Part shown: positions 49,525 through 57,277 of the stretch, piece after piece
Layout of the letters: each line of letters starts with the position of its first letter
Position numbering within the stretch: position 1 is the first letter of the stretch
Assembly (NCBI GenBank): GCA_032622095.1
Contig: CP136066.1
Coordinates: 118,317,319 to 118,381,318, forward strand
Origin: Siphonodentalium dalli
Taxonomy: Eukaryota; Mollusca; Scaphopoda; Gadilida; Siphonodentaliidae
Direction: 5' to 3'
DNA: 64,000 nt
Notes under the pieces: generated by a model
What the model saw: only the letters and a program-made list of their open reading frames with translations
What the model was told of the DNA's origin: nothing
The model's database searches: none
Made by a program: the position numbers and the translations under genes

Positions 49525-51445
49525 TATCCTTTGGCGCGGGCTACAGGTCGTACCTTTGGTCTTATCTTTATGAATTTTGCATGAATGTTGACATTGACAT
49601 GTAGATGGGAACGAGTCATTTTGGGGTCATTCGGCCAAAAAACATGGCCGCTGGTGGCCATCTTGGATTTCAAAATTCAATCCATTGGCGCGGGCTACAG
49701 GTCGTACTGTTCGTTTGATCATCATGAAATTTGTCATGGATGTTAATATTGACATGTAGATGGGAACGAGACATTTTGGGGTCGTTCGGCCAAAAACATG
49801 GCTGTCAGCAGCCATCTTGGATTTTACTCTTTGCATGACTAAATCCTTTGGCGCGGGCTACAGGTCGTACCTTTGGTCTGATCTTTATGAAATTTGTCAT
49901 GAATGTTGACATTGACATGTAGATGGGAACGAGTCATTTTGGGGTCATTCGGCCAAAAAACATGGCCGCTGGTGGCCATTTTGGATTTCAAAATTCAATC
50001 CATTGGCGCGGGCTACAGGTCGTACTGTTCGTCTGATCATTATGAAATTTGTCATGGATGTTAATATTGACATGTAGATGGGAACGAGTCATTTTGGGGT
50101 CGTTCGGCCAAAAAACATGGCCGCTGGCAGCCATCTTGGATTTTACTCTTTGCATGACTAAATCCTTTGGCGCAGGCTACAGGTCGTAGTTTTGATCGGA
50201 ACTTCATGAAATTTGTCATGGATGTTAACAATGACATGTAGATGGGAACGAGTGATTTTGGGGTTGTTCGGCCAAAAAACATGGCCGCCAGCAGCCATCT
50301 TGGATTTTACTCTTTGCATGACTAAATCCTTTGGCGCGGGCTACAGGTCCTACCTATGGTCTGATCTTTATGAATTTTGTCATGAATGTTGACATTGCCA
50401 TGTATATGGGAACGAGTCATTTTGGGGTCATTCGGCCAAAAAACATGGCCGCTGGTGGCCATTTTGGATTTCAAAATTCAATCCATTGGCGCGGGCTACA
50501 GGTCGTGCTGTTCGTCTGATCATCATGAAATTTGTCATGGATGTTAATATTGACATGTAGATGGGAACGAGTGATTTTGGGGTCGTTCAGCCAAAAGACA
50601 TGGCCGCCAGCAGCCATCTTGGATTTTACTCTTTGCATGACTAAATTCTTTGGCGCGGGCTACAGGTCGTAGCTTTGGTCAGAACTTCATGAAATTTGTC
50701 ATGGATGTTAACAATGACATGTAGATGGGAATGAGTGATTTTGGGGTCGTTCGGCCAAAAAACATGGCCGCCAGCAGCTATCTTGGATTTTACTCTTTGC
50801 ATGACTAAATCCTTTGGCCTGACCTTTGGTCTGACCTTTATGAAATTTGTCATGAATATTGATATTGACATGTATATGGGAACGAGTCATTTTGGGGTCA
50901 TACGGCCAAAAAAACATGGCCGCTGGCAGCCATCTTGGATTTCAAAATTCAGTCCATTGGCACGGGCTACAGGTCGTACTGTTTGTCTGATCATCATGAT
51001 ATTTATCATGGATGTTAATATTAACATGTAGATGGGAACGAGTCATTTTGGGTTCGTTTGGCTAAAAAACATGTCCGCCAGCAGCCATATTGGATTTTAC
51101 TCTTTGCATGAATAAATCCTTTGGTGCGGGCTACAGGTCGTAGCTTTGGTCGGAACTTCATGAAATTTGTCATGTATGTTAACAATGACATGTAGATGGG
51201 AAACGAGTCATTTTGGGGTCGTTCAGCCAAAAAACATGGCCACCAGCAGCCATCTTGGATTTTACTCTTTGCATGACTAAATCCATTGGCACAGGCTACA
51301 GGTCATACCTTTGATCAGATCATTATGAGATTTGTAAAGGTTGTAGATGGGAACAAGTCATTTTGGGGTAATTCGGAAAAAAACATGGCTGCCGGTGGAC
51401 ATTTTAGAATTTACTCTTTGCATCAATAAATCCTTTGGCACACCA
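49525..51445 (+). repeat. Satellite array, ~155-bp units, about 12 copies
   Basis: Units start near ATCCTTTGGCGCGGGCTACA or ATCCATTGGCGCGGGCTACA at about 49,525, 49,680, 49,851, 50,002, 50,163, 50,325, 50,483, 50,645, 50,810, 50,953, 51,115, 51,281 and 51,427. Each contains GACATGTAGATGGGAACGAG and CGGCCAAAAAACATGGCCGC. Different unit types alternate, so a two- or three-unit higher-order repeat is likely. The open frames are a by-product of the period. Confidence 0.85.
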
Positions 51446-51627
51446 TAATCACCACATCCCTGATCCGATCATTATGAAACCTGTTATGAATGTTGATATT
51501 GACATGTACATCTAGTCTTACTTAGAATTTCAATTAGCACTTTTCCTATTCCTCCATTTACTGTCGACCATTAAATTATTCCCCTACCTAAGTTGAGCTG
51601 CAGTGGCATTGACACTTTCATTTGGGC

Positions 51628-51662
51628 CTAATCCTCGGGTATTTTCGTGGAGTTACGTCATT
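51628..51662 (+). pseudogene. Stray copy of the sulfotransferase binding-loop sequence
   Basis: CTAATCCTCGGGTATTTTCG and the next ~15 bases match the exon at 52,301 with a few changes, including one that alters the glycine pair of the loop. It is too short to code and is a remnant of a local duplication. Confidence 0.6.
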
Positions 51663-52018
51663 TTACATAACTCAATATTTTCATTGGTTTCTTATTTTAT
51701 AAATCGTGGGTTTGTAAATTTCAAACGACAAGCACTTTTTAACAAATCTAAATAATATCTAACATAAAAGTAAACAACTTAACTAGAAATAAAAAAACAG
51801 TATTAAAAATTAACAACAATAAATCAATAAAAAAAAAAAAAATAATAATATATATATATAAACCTTAACCGAAATAAAGAAAATAAGAATTAAGAAATGA
51901 TGTTCGACTTTTGACACTTTTGAAATTATGACGGCAGGTGGCGCTGAGATCGTCGGTATTCTAAAAAATAAATGGGCACAACTAACGTAAGTAAACATAA
52001 CCAAACCATGATAATTAA
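51661..52018 (+). repeat. Direct repeat flanking the sulfotransferase exon, copy 1
   Basis: Shares TTTTACATAACTCAATATTT, GGCAGGTGGCGCTGAGATCG and ACCAAACCATGATAATTAA with 53,177-53,538, with small indels in A-rich tracts. Confidence 0.85.
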
Positions 52019-52169
52019 TGAACGGTGTAACTATACATTATGGCACCGCAGTGTATTATGCTTCTCACAATGTCTTTCATATTGTCTCGAAAGACAACAC
52101 AGAGACACCTCGGAATTTACCCAATTACTATGCAAGTGTCTCAGTCATTTGCCATGATTCTTTTCACAG

Positions 52170-52464
52170 GAAGCAATTCTTGGAACAAGATATATCTCAA
52201 GAGGCATATGCATTCATCTCGTGTGGGACAGCATCAGGCCTTAAACTATATATCACAGAAGGTGTTGCCGTCTTTACCGAAAGAGAAACTAACTAGGGTG
52301 CTAATCCTCGGGTATTTTCGCGGAGGAACGTCATTGGTCGGCGACATCCTGCAGCAGAACCCGGACGTGTTTTATGGATTCGAACCCATTCGGTTATTGT
52401 GGTGGTTCTACTTCAATAAGCCCAACCCGAAAAAGAAACTGCAACTCACCGATGGGACTTCAAG
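52170..52464 (+). CDS. Carbohydrate sulfotransferase, exon with PAPS-binding loop (partial gene)
   Basis: The exon opens after CTTTTCACAG and closes before GTACAC. It encodes a stalk segment, then RVLILGYFRGGTSLVGDILQ and QNPDVFYGFEPIRLLWW. The RGGTS loop after a short hydrophobic strand, then NPDVFYGFEP, is the 5'-phosphosulfate binding region of membrane sulfotransferases acting on sugars (galactose/GlcNAc-6-O type), which transfer sulfate from PAPS in the Golgi. The frame joins the membrane-anchor exon at 34,992-35,079 in phase. The exon ends in phase 2; the part with the 3'-phosphate-binding site is not in the window. If the donor is not used, the frame reads 16 more codons to a stop at 52,513 inside a fold-back element. 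Confidence 0.75.
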
Positions 52465-52505
52465 GTACACGTATCACCGTTTTAAAAGAATAATATCACT
52501 TAAAG

Positions 52506-52821
52506 GGGACTGACTGTACACTAAATCCGGCCATTTATGGGAAAACCTATTGTACTCAACAGAATATATGCAATGAATTTGAGTCATGGATGAGTGCAGA
52601 ATACAGGTATGTGCTCTATGAACGATGCAAACAACATGTTAATTATAATGACTCGAGCCATAAACTCATTTTCATTATACTTCATTATACTTATTCACAA
52701 CGCAAATGAGTGTATTTTGCACTCGTCCATGGCTCAAATTCATTCATTTCTTTCATATATTATGTTGAGTTTAATAGGAGATTGTCCCATAAATGGCCGG
52801 ATTATGTGTACAGTCAGTCCC
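52506..52821. repeat. Fold-back element, 316 bp
   Basis: GGGACTGACTGTACACTAAA at the left and GTGTACAGTCAGTCCC at the right are inverse, as are CCGGCCATTTATGGGA and TCCCATAAATGGCCGG. It lies about 40 bp after the predicted sulfotransferase splice donor. Confidence 0.8.
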
Positions 52822-53176
52822 ATGTGAGTAATCTTATTGTTACAAAACCTTACATAACAAAAAAGACAAAAACATTTACGATTATAAATAAAGTCGTGAA
52901 TGTGGTCAAAATGTGAAAGTGTCTAAAACTTCTGTTTGTTACTATATCTCATTAATGATTTTGTAAGTTAAGTAAGTAATGCTTTATTCTCAGCCAATTG
53001 GTAATTTGGAACAAGTCCGGGATTCGTGCTGAAAATTATGAAGGGTAATATGGGTCATAAATATAATTTAATATTCCTATTCTTCATTTATCTTGGAATT
53101 TTGTTCTTATGCAGTTTACTTTTTCAGAAATAGTTCAATATTTTAATTTTAATTTTGCTATTTTAGTCTTATACAT

Positions 53177-53538
53177 TTTACATAACTCAATATTTTCATA
53201 TTGATCTGCTATAGCATTCTTATTTTATAAATCGTGGTTTGTAAATTTCAAACGACAAGCGCTTTTTAACAAATCTAAATAATATCTAACATAAAACAAA
53301 ACAACTTAACTAGAAATAAAAAAACAGTATTAAGAATTAAAAATCATCAATCAATCAATAAAAATAAAAATAAAAAAATATAACCTAAACTGAAATAAAG
53401 AAAATAAGAATTAAGAAATGATGTCCGACTTTTGACCCTTTTGAAATTATGACGGCAGGTGGCGCTGAGATCGTCGGTATTCTAAAAAAAAATGGGCACA
53501 ACTAACGTAAGTTAACATAACCAAACCATGATAATTAA
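53177..53538 (+). repeat. Direct repeat flanking the sulfotransferase exon, copy 2
   Basis: Second copy of 51,661-52,018, about 1.5 kb downstream. Together they suggest a tandem segmental duplication. Confidence 0.85.
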
Positions 53539-53644
53539 ATTATGCAAGGCGTAGCATAGTGGAATGACTATTTGTAACACATTTAATAAACACATTGGAG
53601 ACAAAATAGTTGGAAAATCAAATATATATTTTGGGACTTCTGTT

Positions 53645-53674
53645 TTGTTTGTTTGTTTGTTTGTTTGTTTGTTA
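53645..53674 (+). repeat. (GTTT)n microsatellite
   Basis: About seven GTTT units directly before the repeats at 53,690. Confidence 0.9.
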
Positions 53675-53689
53675 GCAATGGCCGGGAAA

Positions 53690-54117
53690 ACTGGCAGACG
53701 GATTTCGACGAAATTTGATACCTAGCGGTACTTTTGTCCGGGGAGTGTTTTGGACGGGTCAAATCGTGACCCCGACCTTGACCTTCAAAATGGTAAATTC
53801 AAGGTCAAATCGCGCGTTTCGAACGGATTTCGACGAAATTTGATACCTAGGGGTACTTTTTTCGACGGGTCAAATCATGACCCCGACCTGACCTTGACCT
53901 TGAAAATGAATTCAAGGTCAAATTGCGCCTTTAGAATGGATTTCGACAAAATTAGATACATAGGGTTACTTTTGTCCAGGGAGTGTTTTGGACTGGTCAA
54001 ATCGTGACCCCGACCTGACCTTGACCTTCAAAATGGTCCATTCAAGGTCAAATCGCGCCTTTCGACGGATGAGAGCAGAGGGGAAACAGCCCAGACGAAG
54101 TCGGGTCACCCTGCTAG
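53690..54117 (+). mobile_element. Helitron 3' region with ~130-bp repeats
   Basis: Three degenerate units contain CGGATTTCGACGAAATTTGA, TACTTTTGTCCGGGGAGTG and GTGACCCCGACCTTGACCTT. The element ends CCCAGACGAAGTCGGG, a short hairpin, then TCACCCTGCTAG (CTAG at 54,114-54,117) and T. That is a Helitron 3' terminus. The 5' end is not identified. An older inverted relative lies at 8955-9200. Confidence 0.65.
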
Positions 54118-54440
54118 TATGATATATTTTAACGCTATGTGCAAGAACAAATCGGGTTTTCGAGAATAGTTTTCATACACTGGTAAGTTGGCCTTTTACC
54201 AAGTAAGCTGGTCGATTATATAAAGGTGACATTTTTGCCTGCGGCCGATTGCAGGTGTTTAATGTCCAGGGATGTGGCGACTGGGTCGTCGGGCTATCTA
54301 ACACCACCCAACTTTGGCCAGAATTTTTCTTCAGAATTTGTTATTCTCAAATCGCCGGACGTGTCCGGTATAACAGAGTATAGTTATGAATACACATCAA
54401 TATTATACATACAGATAATAGTGCAAATGAAAACAATATA
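54118..54440. other. Left flank of the virus-like element
   Basis: No gene seen. It ends in AATATA, the presumed target duplication. A 177-codon frame beginning here runs into the element and its A-tract array and is not credible as a protein. Confidence 0.5.
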
Positions 54441-54450
54441 TGATGATAAC

Positions 54451-54466
54451 GCCCCCAGTTGGGGGC
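54451..54466. repeat. Terminal mini-hairpin GCCCCCA/TGGGGGC
   Basis: A 16-bp near-palindrome ten bases inside the left end; mirror at 63,436-63,451. It could be part of the integrase recognition site. Confidence 0.6.
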
Positions 54467-54478
54467 AGTCTAGACAGG

Positions 54479-54526
54479 TTGACCTACATTCTCTGCAGTA
54501 CATGGAGTTTGACCTATATTCTCCGC
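54479..54526 (+). repeat. Subterminal direct repeats, 30-bp spacing
   Basis: TTGACCTACATTCTCTGC (54,479-54,496) and TTGACCTATATTCTCCGC (54,509-54,526) differ at two bases. Mirror copies are at 63,406-63,423 and 63,376-63,393. Their place near the tip suggests protein binding, for example by the integrase (inference). Confidence 0.6.
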
Positions 54527-54563
54527 CCACGCGTCGGTCTATTTGTATACCGGTTGGGCATGT

Positions 54564-54769
54564 CCAAAAAATTTCGAAAACTTCAAAAATTTCAAAAACT
54601 TCAAAAACATCAAATATTTCAAAAAACTTCAAAAACTTCAAAAATTTCGAAAACTTCAAAATGTTAAAAAAATTCAAAAAATTCAAAAATTTCAAAAATT
54701 TCAAAAATTTCAAAAAAATTCAAAAACTTCACAAATTTCACAAATTTCAAAAAACTTAAAAAAAAATTC
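54564..54769. repeat. A-tract array, ~9-10-bp period, left
   Basis: About twenty units of AAAAACTTC or AAAAATTTC follow one another. A-tracts repeated near the helical pitch are known to bend DNA. The 9-bp period keeps several frames open on both strands (KFKNF- or FLKFLKF-type peptides), which are unlikely to be proteins. It separates the element tip from the first gene. Confidence 0.8.
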
Positions 54770-54830
54770 CACATCACGTGATGGCTATTGTTATAAGGGT
54801 TGTGAATGTACTAAGTTATAATATTTTATT

Positions 54831-55061
54831 ATGGAGAGTGATGGTTCTTCAGAAAAGTGGTATTGGCTCGGCCAGAAAGTACCTAGATCCGAGATTGTAT
54901 ATTTCTGTCAAATTATTATTATTTATACGATAGTAATCACATCTATCGTTAATTTGTCAATAGGTCACGAGGCCTCGACATTATGGACGAGTCTATTGAG
55001 TTCGTCTGTTGGGTACCTACTTCCGGCCCCTACTATAAATAGAAGAAGCGTCGTGGTATAA
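54831..55061 (+). CDS. Small membrane protein, 76 aa (left copy)
   Basis: The N-terminus is polar with a WYWLGQKVPRSE stretch. A hydrophobic segment of ~24 residues (about 22-45, IVYFCQIIIIYTIVITSIVN) is followed by a second moderately hydrophobic stretch (LWTSLLSSSVGYLLP, about 51-65). One or two membrane spans are expected. I recall similar small proteins (PRSEIV..., GYLLP) in invertebrate F54H12.2-type loci, but their function is unknown to me. It is the first gene of the cluster; its stop codon overlaps the TATA box of the TBP gene. A role in virion membrane or cell exit would be a guess. Confidence 0.7.
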   Translation: MESDGSSEKWYWLGQKVPRSEIVYFCQIIIIYTIVITSIVNLSIGHEASTLWTSLLSSSVGYLLPAPTINRRSVVV

Positions 55062-55065
55062 AAGG
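55034..55065 (+). promoter_or_regulatory. TATA boxes before the TBP-like gene
   Basis: TATAAATAG at 55,034-55,042 and TATAAAAGG at 55,057-55,065. The second matches the classical strong Pol II TATA box and lies 36 bp before the TBP ATG, so the 5' leader would be only a few bases. Confidence 0.6.
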
Positions 55066-55092
55066 TAATGTGTATATCATAATGTTGTCACT

Positions 55093-55605
55093 ATGGTACG
55101 CGTAACTAATGTAGTATGTTCCAGTCAGTTAGGATGTCCTGTGGATGTGATATATTTGGCTAATGCACTACGTAACGTCGTATGTAAGAGGGGTTTCTTA
55201 ATTTGGAGGAATCGTTCTATAGGCGGATCATGCTGGCTCTATAAGACGGGTAAACTTATGTGTGCGGGAGCCTCTAGTCACGCGGAAGATGGAATTCGAA
55301 GACTGCGAAAGTATGCCAGAATAATTCAAAAGATCGGATACCCAGTATGCCTGTCCAGAGTTCGTATAATTACCATGTCAGCCGTTCATAAATGCAGCCC
55401 ATTATCATTAAGGTTATTGGTCGAATATCTCGGTGGTAACTATTATCCAGAAATTTTTCCTGCTGTGACATTCTACACTGAGGGTATCCACTTCGCTTGT
55501 CACCTGAGTGGATCTATTTTAATAACGGGTATAAAGAATCAACGACAGATCGTACGTGAGGTGCTACCGAAAATTCTAGAACTCGAAATCTGCAGTAATG
55601 GATGA
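55093..55605 (+). CDS. TATA-box-binding protein-like factor, 170 aa (left copy)
   Basis: The length equals the TBP core, and both direct repeats of the saddle fold can be followed. Repeat 1: NVVCSSQLGCPVDVIYLA, TGKLMCAGA (residues 52-60), KYARIIQKIGYPV (73-85). Repeat 2: YYPEIFPAVTFY (117-128), LSGSILITG (138-146). These line up with host TBP blocks of the SGK-(M/V)V-(C/L)TG, KYARVVQKLGFP and YEPELFPG type. Of the four DNA-kinking phenylalanines, the ELFPG one is kept (F122), one is Tyr (Y50), one is displaced (near F35) and one is His (H137). TBP recruits RNA polymerases to promoters; this divergent copy probably recognises the element's own promoters. The 3' end overlaps the integrase start by 8 bp. 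No N-terminal extension as in host TBP. Confidence 0.85.
   Translation: MVRVTNVVCSSQLGCPVDVIYLANALRNVVCKRGFLIWRNRSIGGSCWLYKTGKLMCAGASSHAEDGIRRLRKYARIIQKIGYPVCLSRVRIITMSAVHKCSPLSLRLLVEYLGGNYYPEIFPAVTFYTEGIHFACHLSGSILITGIKNQRQIVREVLPKILELEICSNG
55530..55537 (+). promoter_or_regulatory. TATA-like motif before the integrase gene
   Basis: TATAAAGA inside the TBP coding region, 68 bp before the integrase ATG. Weak evidence, by position only. Confidence 0.35.
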
Positions 55606-56671
55606 ATATCTACATTCTCTGTATTATGACCCGAGTAAACCAGGTAGTTTCGGAGGAGTTGAAAAACTATATCAGGCTGTTAAAGCTGAAGGATCACACG
55701 TTATCAGCAGGAAGAAAATTCGAGATTGGTTCAGTTCTCAAGAGACCTATACGCTAATTAAACCATCTAGACACAAATTTCCTAGAAGTAGAGTCGTGGT
55801 TGAAGGCTTAGACTCGTTGTGGGACTGTGATTTGGCAGACTTGACTGCTTCAGGAAGTCGTTATAAATACATTTTGGTTATAATCGATGTATTTTCAAGA
55901 TACGCTTGGTGTCGTGCCTTGATAAAGAAAGATGCGAAACACGTAAGTGAAGCTTTCGAAGATGTGTTTCTTCACGAAACACGTAGACCATCCATACTGA
56001 GAACGGACAAGGGGACGGACTTTAATTCAAGACCCGTTCAGAGGTTATTCAAGCGGGAAGGAATCAAATACCTGTCGACCGAAAATGAAACTAAAGCCAA
56101 TTACGCGGAGAGATTAATAAAGACCCTGAAGACGAGGTTATATAGATATCTCGTTCACAATAGTATTCAAGAATATTCCAGTGTATTGCAGGATATTGTG
56201 GAAAGCTACAATAACACGGTACACCGTTCCACCGGTTACACACCGACGTCAGTTAATAAAGGCAACGAATCTGAGGTGCGCTATCAACAGAAACTACTTC
56301 TTCGAGAGGGTAGTGTCAAATTAAAAAAGTACGAGTTCAAGGTCGGTGACAGAGTGAGGATATCACACATCAAAGGAGTTTATGACAAAGAATTTTATAA
56401 GAAGTGGACGGGTGAAATTTTCACGGTGGTACTGCGATATAGAAGAGGAGGTGTGAACGTTTACAAGTTGAAAGATTGGGACGAGGAAGAAGTCACAGGC
56501 TCATTTTACGCGCAAGAATTACAAGCAATTAAAGTGGACCCTGATGCAGTTTACAGAATCGAGAAAATACTAAAAAGGAGCGGGAACACAGTTTTAGTTC
56601 GTTGGCTGAATTGGGGTTCTAAATACGACTCTTGGATATCGAGAACTGATCTAGTGAAATACGGAAAGTGA
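55598..56671 (+). CDS. Polinton/Maverick-type integrase with chromodomain, 357 aa (left copy)
   Basis: The N-terminal ~65 residues have the block YYDPSKPGSFGGVEKLY and SRKKIRDWFSSQETYTL common to Polinton integrases. The catalytic rve core follows, with D78 (WDCDLADL), D137 (LRTDKGTDF) and E171 (NYAERLIKTLK), a D-D-x33-E arrangement. An SH3-like part (KVGDRVRISH, GEIFTV) and a C-terminal chromodomain (about 318-352, YRIEKILKRSGNTVLVRWLN) come next. It would cut and join the element's TG...CA ends into host DNA with a 6-bp stagger; the chromodomain may guide it to modified histones. It starts inside the end of the TBP gene (ATGGATGA) and ends TGATG with the next gene. Length is normal and all catalytic residues are present. 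Confidence 0.95.
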   Translation: MDEYLHSLYYDPSKPGSFGGVEKLYQAVKAEGSHVISRKKIRDWFSSQETYTLIKPSRHKFPRSRVVVEGLDSLWDCDLADLTASGSRYKYILVIIDVFSRYAWCRALIKKDAKHVSEAFEDVFLHETRRPSILRTDKGTDFNSRPVQRLFKREGIKYLSTENETKANYAERLIKTLKTRLYRYLVHNSIQEYSSVLQDIVESYNNTVHRSTGYTPTSVNKGNESEVRYQQKLLLREGSVKLKKYEFKVGDRVRISHIKGVYDKEFYKKWTGEIFTVVLRYRRGGVNVYKLKDWDEEEVTGSFYAQELQAIKVDPDAVYRIEKILKRSGNTVLVRWLNWGSKYDSWISRTDLVKYGK

Positions 56672-57078
56672 TGAGATTATACTTATCTAGCCGTCATAGT
56701 GACGATTCTTTTCCCGGAAATGAAGCGGGTGATTTCACAACGCCACTACCCGCTGATTGGTTACTAGATTCACGATGGACGTGTTGCCTGGAACAATTTT
56801 CTATAAAACCCGAGGACCCGCATGACGTTATGTACGTATGTTGTGACGTATGCGAACATTCATTCGTTTATAATAAAATGGCACCCGTACTAAGAGTTAT
56901 TTATAGAGGCAGTAAATCAACTTATAAGTACGGTAAGAGTCATGACGTGCGCGTTACTAGGACTGACCCGCAGTTTATAAGGGTATACGTCTTGGATGGT
57001 AATTTGGCGCCTATAAAAATTACTACTTCAGAGTACACGTTGAACTTTAGCCATAATGGGGACTCCGTACTATTATGA
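56671..57078 (+). CDS. Candidate minor capsid (penton-like) protein, 135 aa (left copy)
   Basis: The start used is the ATG within TGATG at the integrase stop; a GTG one codon earlier is less likely. The sequence runs MRLYLSSRHSDDSFPGN, EAGDFTTPLPADWLL, WTCCLEQFSI, YVCCDVCEHSFV, PVLRVIYRG and ends with strand-like VRVTRTDPQFIRVYVLDG and YTLNFSHNG. This pattern of alternating strands resembles small proteins I recall beside F54H12.2-type genes, thought to be single jelly-roll vertex proteins. I have no direct proof. It overlaps the next gene by 23 bp. The four close cysteines (CC, CCDVC) are conspicuous. Otherwise it could be another virion protein. Confidence 0.6.
   Translation: MRLYLSSRHSDDSFPGNEAGDFTTPLPADWLLDSRWTCCLEQFSIKPEDPHDVMYVCCDVCEHSFVYNKMAPVLRVIYRGSKSTYKYGKSHDVRVTRTDPQFIRVYVLDGNLAPIKITTSEYTLNFSHNGDSVLL
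57012..57019 (+). promoter_or_regulatory. TATA-like motif before the basic protein gene
   Basis: TATAAAAA, 44 bp before the ATG at 57,056 and inside the upstream gene. Confidence 0.4.
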
Positions 57079-57277
57079 CTTTGATCTTAAAAAATATGTA
57101 CCCTATGATGACTCGAAGTACCTACCCGAGACTGAAGCGAAACCTGAAAAACTTATAAGGAAAGCCGCAGCTAAGAAGATAAAAGTTAAAAAGATAAAAG
57201 CAGGAAAAGCGAAGAAGACAAACATTGGAAAAGTTAAAACGGAACCCGCAAACGACATATTCTCCTCACCAAAATGA
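57056..57277 (+). CDS. Lysine-rich core-like protein, 73 aa (left copy)
   Basis: An acidic/aromatic start (MGTPYYYDFDLKKYVPYDD) is followed by a lysine-rich tail (KKIKVKKIKAGKAKKTNIGK). It lies between the two capsid candidates, overlapping the first by 23 bp and the second by 4 bp (ATGA). Small basic proteins at such places in adenovirus-like genomes condense DNA in the particle; that role is an inference. I recognise no family. Confidence 0.65.
   Translation: MGTPYYYDFDLKKYVPYDDSKYLPETEAKPEKLIRKAAAKKIKVKKIKAGKAKKTNIGKVKTEPANDIFSSPK

Noticed and set aside
49525-51445. CRISPR-like array
   Set aside because: Units are ~155 bp with no conserved short repeat/variable spacer pattern, and the genome is animal.
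54226-54821. Long plus-strand frames rich in K, F and N over the A-tract array
   Set aside because: A 9-bp repeat keeps all frames open on both strands; the peptides are pure repeat translations and one frame crosses the element border.
56668-56670. GTG start one codon before the ATG of the penton-like gene
   Set aside because: The ATG at 56,671 forms the TGATG stop-start junction and is the likelier start in a eukaryotic system.
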